From: a bacterium
Lineage (GTDB): Bacteria; Bdellovibrionota_C; UBA2361; OMII01
Length of the DNA stretch: 38,458 bases
Direction of reading: 5' to 3'
Assembly (NCBI GenBank): GCA_017853605.1
Contig: JAFMJG010000007.1
Span: 1 to 38,458 of the forward strand
Part shown: piece after piece, positions 24,318-30,970 of the stretch
Numbering within the stretch: the stretch's first letter is position 1
Layout of the letters: the number at the start of each line of letters is the position of its first letter
The notes under the pieces: model-generated
What the model was told of the DNA's origin: nothing
Databases searched by the model: none
What the model saw: only the letters and a program-made list of their open reading frames with translations
Made by a program: the position numbers and the translations under genes

Positions 24318-24332
24318 GGCCAGTATCTGGCC
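24318..24332 (+). terminator. Short perfect hairpin after purN
   Basis: GGCCAG (24318-24323) and CTGGCC (24327-24332) enclose a 3-nt loop, 16 bases after the purN stop. No T-tract is present. The rest of the 200-bp gap before 24503 shows no ORF. Confidence 0.4.
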
Positions 24333-24375
24333 GCTCCAGGGCGGGGCGTAGAGCCTTCCGGAGCGCAATTTCTCG

Positions 24376-24403
24376 TTTCTTTATTCCAAACTGGTGTTAT
24401 GCT
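24376..24403 (+). promoter_or_regulatory. Candidate promoter of the small gene after purN
   Basis: TTTCTT (24376-24381), 16-bp spacer, TATGCT (24398-24403). The predicted leader before ATG 24503 is about 93 nt. The region is locally AT-rich compared with its surroundings. Weak evidence. Confidence 0.3.
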
Positions 24404-24502
24404 CCGGCGCGACTTGGCCCCTTGGAAGGCAGGCAACAGCTGCGGTTCTGGGCGGAGATTCCTCTTCGAAGACAGCCTTAGGGCTGCGGAACGGAGCATC
24501 TT

Positions 24503-24844
24503 ATGTTCGATATGATGCAGGTCGCGTGCGATGTTGGCCGGGGCAATCCTGGAGCCCTCGATATCGTGCGGGAGATCCTACTCAATGTGGATCGCCGCCA
24601 GGTTGCGGTGGACCTGGAGCTCTTGAGGCGCGAGGGCATAACGGGCCAGAGGCTCTACATCGCGTACAGCGACGTCAAGAACAACTACCTCCACTGCCTT
24701 GAAGACCAGCCAGAAGGGTACCAGAACCCGTTTAGCTCGATGACGGTGCGGGAGATGCTCGGGTACCTGCGGGCCCGGGATCCTCTCTACATGGACCACC
24801 TCAACCGGCTCCTGACGAGGCAGGGCTACAGCCCCCTCGATTGA
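24503..24844 (+). CDS. Small conserved-looking protein of unknown function (113 aa)
   Basis: I cannot name this family. ATG 24503 has GGAG at 24493-24496. The start MFDMMQVACDVGRGNPGALD is followed by a helical DLELLRREGITGQRLYIAYSDVKNN segment and PEGYQNPFSSMTVREMLGYLRARDPLYMDHLNRLL. It has no signal peptide or membrane segment. The GNPGAL...GI-x-G...Y-x-D-V pattern is reminiscent of small helical domains seen in hypothetical proteins and some phages, but I cannot verify that. It sits alone between purN and the acyl-CoA genes. Confidence 0.65.
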   Translation: MFDMMQVACDVGRGNPGALDIVREILLNVDRRQVAVDLELLRREGITGQRLYIAYSDVKNNYLHCLEDQPEGYQNPFSSMTVREMLGYLRARDPLYMDHLNRLLTRQGYSPLD

Positions 24845-24879
24845 TCGAGGCGGCCTTAATTTGGCGCGCGGAATTTGGG

Positions 24880-24908
24880 TTTTATCCCTATGCATGACGG
24901 GGTAACAT
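24880..24908 (+). promoter_or_regulatory. Candidate promoter of the enoyl-CoA hydratase operon
   Basis: TTTTAT (24880-24885), 17-bp spacer, TAACAT (24903-24908). The predicted leader is about 44 nt to ATG 24958, which has GAAGG only two bases upstream. Confidence 0.35.
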
Positions 24909-24957
24909 CGCCCCCAAGGCCGCACATAGGCAAAACGTACGCGTAACGCAGAAGGCG

Positions 24958-25746
24958 ATGTCACAAGAAGAAAACACCATACTCGTTCACCGCGACGGCG
25001 CAGTGCGCACCGTCGTCCTCAACCGTCCTGAGCGGCTCAACGCCCTGAACCCAGATCTCTTGCAGGGATTGGTGATTGAGCTGGGCAAGATCTCAGCCGA
25101 TCCAGAGGCGCGGGTGGTGGTCATCACTGGCGGCGGCGACAAGTCATTCGTTGCAGGGGCCGACATCCACTCGATGAGCCAGCTTGGGCCGCGCGCCATC
25201 GCTGACTATCTTGAGCTGGGACAGAGGGCCATGCGGCTCATAGAGGGGATCAACGTGCCGGTTGTGGCGGCCATTAACGGGTTTGCCTTCGGGGGCGGGC
25301 TCGAGCTCGCGCTGGCGTGCGACATCCTGGTTTGCAAGGAGAGCGCAAAGCTCGGGCAGCCTGAGGTTGATCTGGGCATCATACCCGGTTTTGGTGGCAC
25401 GCAGCGCCTCATCCAGCGCTGCGGAGTGGGCACGGCCCGCCGCCTCTGCATGACCGGCGACCGGATAGGGGCTGCTGAGGCACGCGCTCTCGGCGTGGTT
25501 GATGTTGTCGTGCCGGACGCGGAGTTCAAGGCAGAGGTGGGCAGGATCTCTGCGGTGATAGCGGCCAAAGCGCCGCTTGCAGTGCAGGGCGTCAAGCGCG
25601 TGATCCGCAGGGCAACAGAGCCGGCTGTCCTGCCAGGGCTGCGGCACGAGGTTGAGGAGTTTCTGCGCCTCTTTGCGACTGCTGATCGCGAGGAAGGGAT
25701 GGCGGCGTTTCTCGAGAAGCGGCCACCTACGTTTACCGGGCGCTAG
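24958..25746 (+). CDS. Enoyl-CoA hydratase (crotonase family)
   Basis: 262 aa; hydrates trans-2-enoyl-CoA to 3-hydroxyacyl-CoA. The oxyanion-hole glycines are in FVAGADI (about 65-70) and FGGGLELALACD. Both catalytic glutamates of true hydratases are present: E116 in GGGLELALA and E136 in GQPEVDLGIIPGFGGTQRL. Hence hydratase is preferred over an isomerase or carboxylase relative. It sits 23 bp before the acyl-CoA dehydrogenase gene on the same strand, an obvious catabolic pair for two consecutive beta-oxidation steps. The start codon is ATG 24958. Confidence 0.93.
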   Translation: MSQEENTILVHRDGAVRTVVLNRPERLNALNPDLLQGLVIELGKISADPEARVVVITGGGDKSFVAGADIHSMSQLGPRAIADYLELGQRAMRLIEGINVPVVAAINGFAFGGGLELALACDILVCKESAKLGQPEVDLGIIPGFGGTQRLIQRCGVGTARRLCMTGDRIGAAEARALGVVDVVVPDAEFKAEVGRISAVIAAKAPLAVQGVKRVIRRATEPAVLPGLRHEVEEFLRLFATADREEGMAAFLEKRPPTFTGR

Positions 25747-25769
25747 AAGGGGCTTTGTTGGGGCAGCAT

Positions 25770-26930
25770 ATGGTGTGGAGAGATAGTGTCGCCTTTGAGC
25801 TCTCGGAGGAGGAAAACTTCGCGTGCGAAACTGCCCGGGCCTTCGCCGAGAAGGAGGTTGCGCCCCTTGCTGCCAAAATTGATCGGGATCACTACTTCCC
25901 GCGCGAGCTGCTTCCCAAGATGGGGGATCTTGGGCTCATGGGCGCTATCGTGCCGGCAGAGTTCGGCGGTGCGGGGCTCTCAACGCTGGCGTACGCCCTC
26001 ATTATTGAGGAGCTGTCAGCCGCCTGCGCCTCCACCGGCATTATCGTCAGCGCCCATACCTCGCTGTGCATCTCCCCGATTATTGAGTTCGGCACTCAGG
26101 AGCAGAAGGAAGCTTTTCTGCCCCGCTTGGCGTCGGGCAAGGCGCTTGGCTGTTTTGCGCTCTCAGAGCCCGGCACCGGAAGCGATGCGGCGGCCATAAA
26201 GACGACGGTACGCCGGGACGGCGACGGGTTCGTCGTCTCTGGAACAAAAAACTGGATCACCAACGGGCCCGAGGCCGACGTCTGCATCCTCTTTGCGACC
26301 TCCGACACCGCCAAGGGCAACAAGGGAATCTGTGCCTTTGTGCACGACATGAGCCTGCCTGGCATCTCCCGCGGGAAGCGCGAGGACAAGCTCGGGATTC
26401 GAGGCTCCCCGACCTCAAGCATAACGTACGATGAAGTGAGGCTCCCGAAGGGGGCGATGCTGTACGACGAGAACCGGGGATTCCTCGTCGCCATGAACAC
26501 CCTTAACGGAGGGCGGATCGGCGTTGCTGCCCAGGCAGTAGGAATCGCCCGCGCAGCCCTCGATGACGCGATGAAGTACGCCAAGGAGCGCAAGGCGTTC
26601 GGCAAGCATATCTGCGAGCACCAGTCGATCCAGAACTATATTGCAGACATGGTGTGCCACATTGACAGCGCGCGCTACCTCACCCTTGATGCGGCGAAGC
26701 GCAAGGATCGCAAGGCCTCCTTCATTCGCCAGGCCGCCATGGCAAAGCTCTTTGCCTCTGAGACGGCGATGATGTGCGCAGTAAAGGGGATCCAGATCCA
26801 CGGAGGATACGGGTATGTGACGGACTACCCGGCGGAGCGGCACCTGCGCGACGCGAAGATCACCGAGATCTATGAGGGCACGAGCGAGATCCAGCGAGTG
26901 CTCATCGCCACGCAGCTGCTGAAGGAGTAG
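25770..26930 (+). CDS. Short-chain acyl-CoA dehydrogenase
   Basis: 386 aa, FAD-dependent, delivering electrons to ETF. LSEPGTGSDAAAIKTTV and KNWITNGPEADVCILF are the FAD and substrate loops, KERKAFGKHICEHQSIQ and IQIHGGYGYVTDYPAERHLRDAK are family signatures, and the catalytic base E369 is in YEGTSEIQR as in butyryl-CoA dehydrogenases. It has the full family length with a normal N-terminal helical domain. ATG 25770 is used, with GGGG upstream; TTG 25755 with AAGGGG is an in-frame alternative adding five residues. It is coupled to enoyl-CoA hydratase. It converges with the FkbM gene with a 9-bp gap. Confidence 0.94.
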   Translation: MVWRDSVAFELSEEENFACETARAFAEKEVAPLAAKIDRDHYFPRELLPKMGDLGLMGAIVPAEFGGAGLSTLAYALIIEELSAACASTGIIVSAHTSLCISPIIEFGTQEQKEAFLPRLASGKALGCFALSEPGTGSDAAAIKTTVRRDGDGFVVSGTKNWITNGPEADVCILFATSDTAKGNKGICAFVHDMSLPGISRGKREDKLGIRGSPTSSITYDEVRLPKGAMLYDENRGFLVAMNTLNGGRIGVAAQAVGIARAALDDAMKYAKERKAFGKHICEHQSIQNYIADMVCHIDSARYLTLDAAKRKDRKASFIRQAAMAKLFASETAMMCAVKGIQIHGGYGYVTDYPAERHLRDAKITEIYEGTSEIQRVLIATQLLKE

Positions 26931-26939
26931 CAGTCGAGC

Positions 26940-27743
26940 TCACGGGCGCCAGGCAAACACGCTCACGAGAAACTTGTCCGCCGCGCAGAAGCTGAACGGG
27001 GGCTTGCGGCCGTCGTTGGGGAGCCATGAGGCCGGGTGCAGGTCGCCAAGCACGTACCGGAACCCGGCGCGCTCTAGGGTCGCCAAAAGCTCGCCTAGCC
27101 GCTGGGGCTGGCTGAGCGCGTGAGCCTCGATGAGCAGGCAGCGGGCAGCAGGGAGCGCGTCCGCGCAGTCAGCGATGACGTCAAACTCAGCCCCTTCGAT
27201 GTCGAGCTTCACGAGATCGACAGGCCCCTGCGAGAGCAGGTCACGCAGACGGATCGAAGGCACCGTGGCTCCGCCACGGGGGCCAGAGGCGGGGTCGCCC
27301 CGCACCCGGCCTGAGTCATCGCTCGACGACTCAAACGAGACTCCATTGCCATGGACCCACACGGCGCACTGCCTGGCATCGACGTCGCGCAGGCCAAATG
27401 ACTCGATGTTAAACCGCAGGGCAGCAAAAATTGCGGGGTCTGCCTCAAAAGCGACTACCCGAGACTTCGGGTGCTGCTGCTTGAAGAAGAGCGTCGCCAG
27501 CCCGATGTGCGCGCCGCAGTCGTACACGAGCGGCGTTTCGGTTGTGGACTCGAAGCCGTACAGCTGCTGGCCGAATATCTGGGCCACCTGGTGGTAGAAG
27601 CTGTGAAGGTCGACGTAGCGGAATGCGCGACCCTCGAGGGACATCTCGCCTGCAACGCGGCGCGGCAGTGACGGCAGGATAGGCTGCAGCTGCCCCATGA
27701 TTTCGCTGAGGGAGCCACGCAGTGAGGGCAGGGGGGTATTCAT
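26940..27743 (-). CDS. FkbM-family SAM-dependent methyltransferase
   Basis: 267 aa. SAM motif I is VYDCGAHIGLATLFFKQ (about 73-89), followed by VVAFEADPAIFAALRFN with the ribose-binding acidic E100, and VDLVKLDIEGAEFDVI, the FkbM hallmark LKIDVEGxE-type strand. Such enzymes O-methylate sugars or small-molecule hydroxyls, often on surface polysaccharides. ATG 27743 is preferred over the open upstream frame to 27980 because the upstream stretch is Arg-rich with no domain. ATG 27743 lacks a ribosome site but has a promoter-like pair ending six bases before it. The substrate is unknown. Confidence 0.88.
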   Translation of the reverse strand: MNTPLPSLRGSLSEIMGQLQPILPSLPRRVAGEMSLEGRAFRYVDLHSFYHQVAQIFGQQLYGFESTTETPLVYDCGAHIGLATLFFKQQHPKSRVVAFEADPAIFAALRFNIESFGLRDVDARQCAVWVHGNGVSFESSSDDSGRVRGDPASGPRGGATVPSIRLRDLLSQGPVDLVKLDIEGAEFDVIADCADALPAARCLLIEAHALSQPQRLGELLATLERAGFRYVLGDLHPASWLPNDGRKPPFSFCAADKFLVSVFAWRP

Positions 27744-27749
27744 ACTGAG

Positions 27750-27778
27750 CACATAGCAAGCAGCCTTCGTGCTGGCAA
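27750..27778 (-). promoter_or_regulatory. Promoter candidate, leaderless-type, of the FkbM gene
   Basis: On the minus strand TTGCCA (27778-27773), a 17-bp spacer and TATGTG (27755-27750) are followed by six bases and then ATG 27743. No Shine-Dalgarno is present. The spacing is ideal for transcription starting at the A of ATG. Confidence 0.5.
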
Positions 27779-27884
27779 TCTTTCTCGCTCGTGGGCACAG
27801 ACTGAGGGCGCCGCACGTGCGCCTCGTGCGGGTGGCGTAGCTGCTCCCAGCCCGCCGAAAGGGGCTTTTTTGGGGCTTTTGCCG

Positions 27885-28034
27885 TATACTGGATAAAGGG
27901 CGCCGTGCGAATCGGCCGGCTCCTCTGTAAGTGTTATGAATCACTGTAGATATGGGGCATGTCGTCGTGCGATAGTTCATCCCCAGAGGCCAGCAACGGC
28001 CGGCTGAGGCACGACAAGGCTTGAGGACCCTCGC
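27885..28034 (+). promoter_or_regulatory. Leader of the acyl-CoA mutase operon, with -10 box and repeats
   Basis: TATACT at 27885-27890 is a near-consensus -10, but no matching -35 is obvious; GGGGCTTTT occurs twice just upstream (27861 and 27873). The predicted leader is about 137 nt. CGGCCGGCT occurs at 27913-27921 and 27997-28005, and GTGCGA at 27905-27910 and 27967-27972, so two degenerate copies of one module may be present. CGGCCG is palindromic, so the copies could pair in RNA. I found no cobalamin-riboswitch consensus. Confidence 0.35.
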
Positions 28035-29711
28035 ATGACGAAGAAGAGAGATGCAGCGGCGCAGTTTTTCAAGAGCCCGTCGTACCGTGCATGGCGCGAA
28101 AAGGTGTACGCCTCGCAGCGCGAGCGCAAGGCCTCGTTTGAGTCAATCAGCTTCCGCGAGCAGCCTGAGCTTGTGACCCCAGAGAACGGCGGAACGGTTG
28201 ACTACGACAGGGACCTCGGCAATCCGGGAGAGTATCCGTACACGCGGGGAGTCCAGCCCACCATGTACCGCGGCAGGCTGTGGACGATGCGCCAGTTCGC
28301 CGGTTTCGGCACCCCAGAGGACACCAATAAGCGGTTTCGGTACCTGCTCGACCATGGACAGACGGGATTATCAACCGCCTTCGACATGCCATCGCTCATG
28401 GGCTACGACCCTGATAGCCCTCGCGCTCTCGGGGAGGTTGGCCGCGAAGGGGTGAGCGTAGCAACGGTCGAGGACATGGATACCCTCTTCGGCGGAATTG
28501 CGCTGGACCAGGTCACGACCTCGATGACGATCAACTGCACCGCAACGGTGGCATTTGCGTTCTACTTTGCGGTCGCAAGGCGCCGAGGCATACCGTTTGA
28601 AAAGATCGGCGGCACGATCCAGAACGACATGCTCAAGGAGTTTATCGCCCAGAAGGAGTGGATCTCGCCTCCGGCTCCCTCCGTCAAGCTGGTGTGCGAC
28701 GTCATAGAGTTTTGCGCCCAGTCAGCGCCGAAGTTTAACCCAGTGAGCATTAGCGGCTACCACATCCGCGAGGCTGGGGCGACGGCGGTCCAGGAGCTCG
28801 CGTTCACTATTGCAGACGGGCTGGCGTACGTTGACCACTGCCTCGGACGCGGCATGAAGCTGGATGACTTTGCGCCTCGTCTCTCCTTCTTCTTCGATGT
28901 GCACAATGACTTCTTTGAGGAGATAGCCAAGTTTCGGGCCGCCCGGCGCCTGTGGGCCAAGCTGATGCGCGAGCGGTACGGCGCCAAAACCGATGCCGCG
29001 TGCAAGCTCCGCACTCACGCGCAGACTGCAGGCGTGAGCCTCACGGCCCAGCAGCCGGTCAACAACGTCGCCCGGGTCGCCATGCAGGCGCTCGCGGCAG
29101 TCCTCGGGGGCGTGCAGTCGCTGCACACCAACTCCATGGACGAGACGCTCTCCCTTCCAACCGAAGGCGCTGTGCGAATTGCGCTGCGCACCCAGCAGAT
29201 TATTGCAGAAGAGAGCGGGGTCACGAACGTCATTGATCCCCTAGGAGGCTCGTACTACGTCGAGCGGCTTACCAGCGAGGTCGAAGAGGAGGCGATGCGG
29301 TACATCAGGCAGATCGACGCGCTCGGCGGCATGCTGCATGCTGTTGAGGCGGGATTTCCCCAGAAGGAGATAGCAGAGGCTGCCTACCAGTTCCAGCTCG
29401 GCGTTGACGCCGGGGAGCAGGCTATCGTGGGGGTCAACTGCCACGCCGAGGGCGGCGAGCAGGAGATCCCGACTCTCAAGATAGAGCATGAAGTGGAGCG
29501 CCAGCAGATCGAGCGGGTGAAGGAATTCAAGGCCCGCCGCGACCCGGCTGCCCTCGCAGCGTCCCTGAGCCTCGTTGAGCAGGCATGCCGTGAAAATCGC
29601 AATGTGGTTCCGGTGCTTATCGACGCCGTTGAGGTGGGGGCCACGCTCGGCGAGGTATCGGACATTTACCGAAAGGTGTTCGGGGTGTATACAGATCCGG
29701 GGATGTTATGA
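28035..29711 (+). CDS. B12-dependent acyl-CoA mutase, large (catalytic) subunit
   Basis: 558 aa, TIM-barrel catalytic subunit without the B12-binding domain, which the next gene supplies. It is related to the two-subunit methylmalonyl-CoA mutases: [40 protein letters not shown] (active-site His) and [17 protein letters not shown] are all recognisable. The residue at the MCM Tyr89 position is Tyr (Y78). The residue at the MCM Arg207 position, which binds the substrate carboxylate, is Gln (Q206, in FIAQKEWI). MCM is Tyr/Arg, isobutyryl-CoA mutase Phe/Gln, 2-hydroxyisobutyryl-CoA mutase Ile/Gln. Specificity is therefore uncertain. GAGGA precedes ATG 28035. Confidence 0.9.
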   Translation: MTKKRDAAAQFFKSPSYRAWREKVYASQRERKASFESISFREQPELVTPENGGTVDYDRDLGNPGEYPYTRGVQPTMYRGRLWTMRQFAGFGTPEDTNKRFRYLLDHGQTGLSTAFDMPSLMGYDPDSPRALGEVGREGVSVATVEDMDTLFGGIALDQVTTSMTINCTATVAFAFYFAVARRRGIPFEKIGGTIQNDMLKEFIAQKEWISPPAPSVKLVCDVIEFCAQSAPKFNPVSISGYHIREAGATAVQELAFTIADGLAYVDHCLGRGMKLDDFAPRLSFFFDVHNDFFEEIAKFRAARRLWAKLMRERYGAKTDAACKLRTHAQTAGVSLTAQQPVNNVARVAMQALAAVLGGVQSLHTNSMDETLSLPTEGAVRIALRTQQIIAEESGVTNVIDPLGGSYYVERLTSEVEEEAMRYIRQIDALGGMLHAVEAGFPQKEIAEAAYQFQLGVDAGEQAIVGVNCHAEGGEQEIPTLKIEHEVERQQIERVKEFKARRDPAALAASLSLVEQACRENRNVVPVLIDAVEVGATLGEVSDIYRKVFGVYTDPGML

Positions 29712-30127
29712 TGTCACAGGGCAAAGCGACTCGGCCGGTTCGAATACTGATCGCCAAGGCGGGCCTCGACGGCCATGACCGAGGCGCGAAAGTGATCGCC
29801 CGCGCCCTGCGAGACGCAGGCATGGAGGTAATTTATACCGGCCTCCACCAGACCGTGGAGAACATCGTGCGGGCGGCTATTCAGGAGGACGTTGACTGCA
29901 TCGGCCTCAGCATCCTCTCTGGGGCGCACATGACCCTGTTCCCGGAGCTGCTCAAGCAGCTCAAGGCCGAGAAGGCGGAGGACATCGTTGTCTTTGGCGG
30001 AGGCATCGTGCCGAAAGACGACATCGAGGCGCTCTTGGCAGCCGGAGTGAGGCAGATCTTCATTCCGGGCACGCACACCAAGGACGTGGTAGAGTGGATT
30101 CAGGCAAACGTGCCCGTGCATGAGTAG
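29708..30127 (+). CDS. B12-binding small subunit of the acyl-CoA mutase
   Basis: 139 aa Rossmann-like cobalamin-binding domain: D21-G-H23-D-R-G is the DxHxxG motif whose His is the lower cobalt ligand, SILSGAH is the nucleotide-loop, and GGGIVP completes the site. It shares an ATGA overlap with the large subunit, so the two are produced together and should form the heteromeric mutase. No MeaB/ArgK-type G-protein chaperone and no epimerase occur within the window. ATG 29708 or the adjacent ATG 29711 is the start. Confidence 0.94.
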   Translation: MMSQGKATRPVRILIAKAGLDGHDRGAKVIARALRDAGMEVIYTGLHQTVENIVRAAIQEDVDCIGLSILSGAHMTLFPELLKQLKAEKAEDIVVFGGGIVPKDDIEALLAAGVRQIFIPGTHTKDVVEWIQANVPVHE

Positions 30128-30160
30128 CCACTGCCGAGCACTGCTGTAGCGCCGCACCTC

Positions 30161-30715
30161 ATGAGCAAGGCATTTACCAGGGATGGCGACGAGAACGCCA
30201 AGGACGTTGAGCCGGAGGCGGACGCCGCAGTTCCGGGCGGCAAGAATTACATTACGCCAGCTGGCGCAGAGCGCCTGCGCCAGGAGCTCAGGAAGCTTAG
30301 GCATGAAGAGCGCCCTGAAGTGACCAAGACCGTTGCCTGGGCGGCAGGGAACGGGGACCGCTCAGAGAACGGCGACTACCTGTACGGCAAGAAGCGCCTT
30401 CGTGAGATCGACCGCCGAATGAGGTTCCTGGCGAAACGGCTTGAGGCGGCCGAGATCGTCGATCCTTTGCAGGTGGCTGTCTGCCATGTCCAGTTTGGGG
30501 CGACCGTGACCCTGCGCTATGAGGATGGTAGCGAGCGAACGTACTCCATTGTTGGCATTGATGAGGTCGATGTTGCGCGGGGGCGCATCAGCTGGCAGGC
30601 GCCGCTTGCCCGCGCATTGCTCAAGGCCCAGGCCGGTGATGTCATCACTTTTCACTCCCCCAAAGGGCCGCAAGACGTCGAGGTGCTTGAGGTCATGTAC
30701 ATCACTATCGATTAA
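30161..30715 (+). CDS. greB: Transcription elongation factor GreB
   Basis: 184 aa. It rescues backtracked RNA polymerase by stimulating transcript cleavage. The N-terminal coiled coil contains NYITPAGAERLRQELRKL and the basic-patch and tip sequence GDRSENGDYLYGKKRLREI, with acidic tip residues D66 and E69 that bind catalytic Mg. LRYEDGSERTYSIVGIDE and KGPQDVEVLEVMYI form the C-terminal FKBP-like domain. The first about 28 residues (acidic, low complexity) extend beyond typical GreB. ATG 30161 lies 34 bp after the mutase small subunit; no good ribosome site is visible. The 255-bp gap after greB contains no ORF. Confidence 0.92.
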   Translation: MSKAFTRDGDENAKDVEPEADAAVPGGKNYITPAGAERLRQELRKLRHEERPEVTKTVAWAAGNGDRSENGDYLYGKKRLREIDRRMRFLAKRLEAAEIVDPLQVAVCHVQFGATVTLRYEDGSERTYSIVGIDEVDVARGRISWQAPLARALLKAQAGDVITFHSPKGPQDVEVLEVMYITID

Positions 30716-30970
30716 GGGCAACAAGGGGTGGCCTCCCAAAGCGCCGCACCGTCGGCAGCTTGCGAGTTTTTCGTAGCGCTTGCGCCGTGAGGCGGAGCTG
30801 CAGAGGCCCTTAAGGTGTTGGGCGCTCTAGACAGCTGCCGGGAGTTCCAGGAGCGAGGAGCAAAGAGCCCCATTCTCGCGTTCCATAAGGTCCTCGGGGC
30901 TCCATAACTAACTAGATGCCTTGCGTACGGACGCAGCGGAGGGGCGAGCCCCCTCCTTGAGGATTCCCGC

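Noticed and set aside
27885-28034. A possible cobalamin riboswitch before the acyl-CoA mutase genes.
   Set aside because: I could not find the conserved B12-box or the expected paired regions; only local direct repeats are present.
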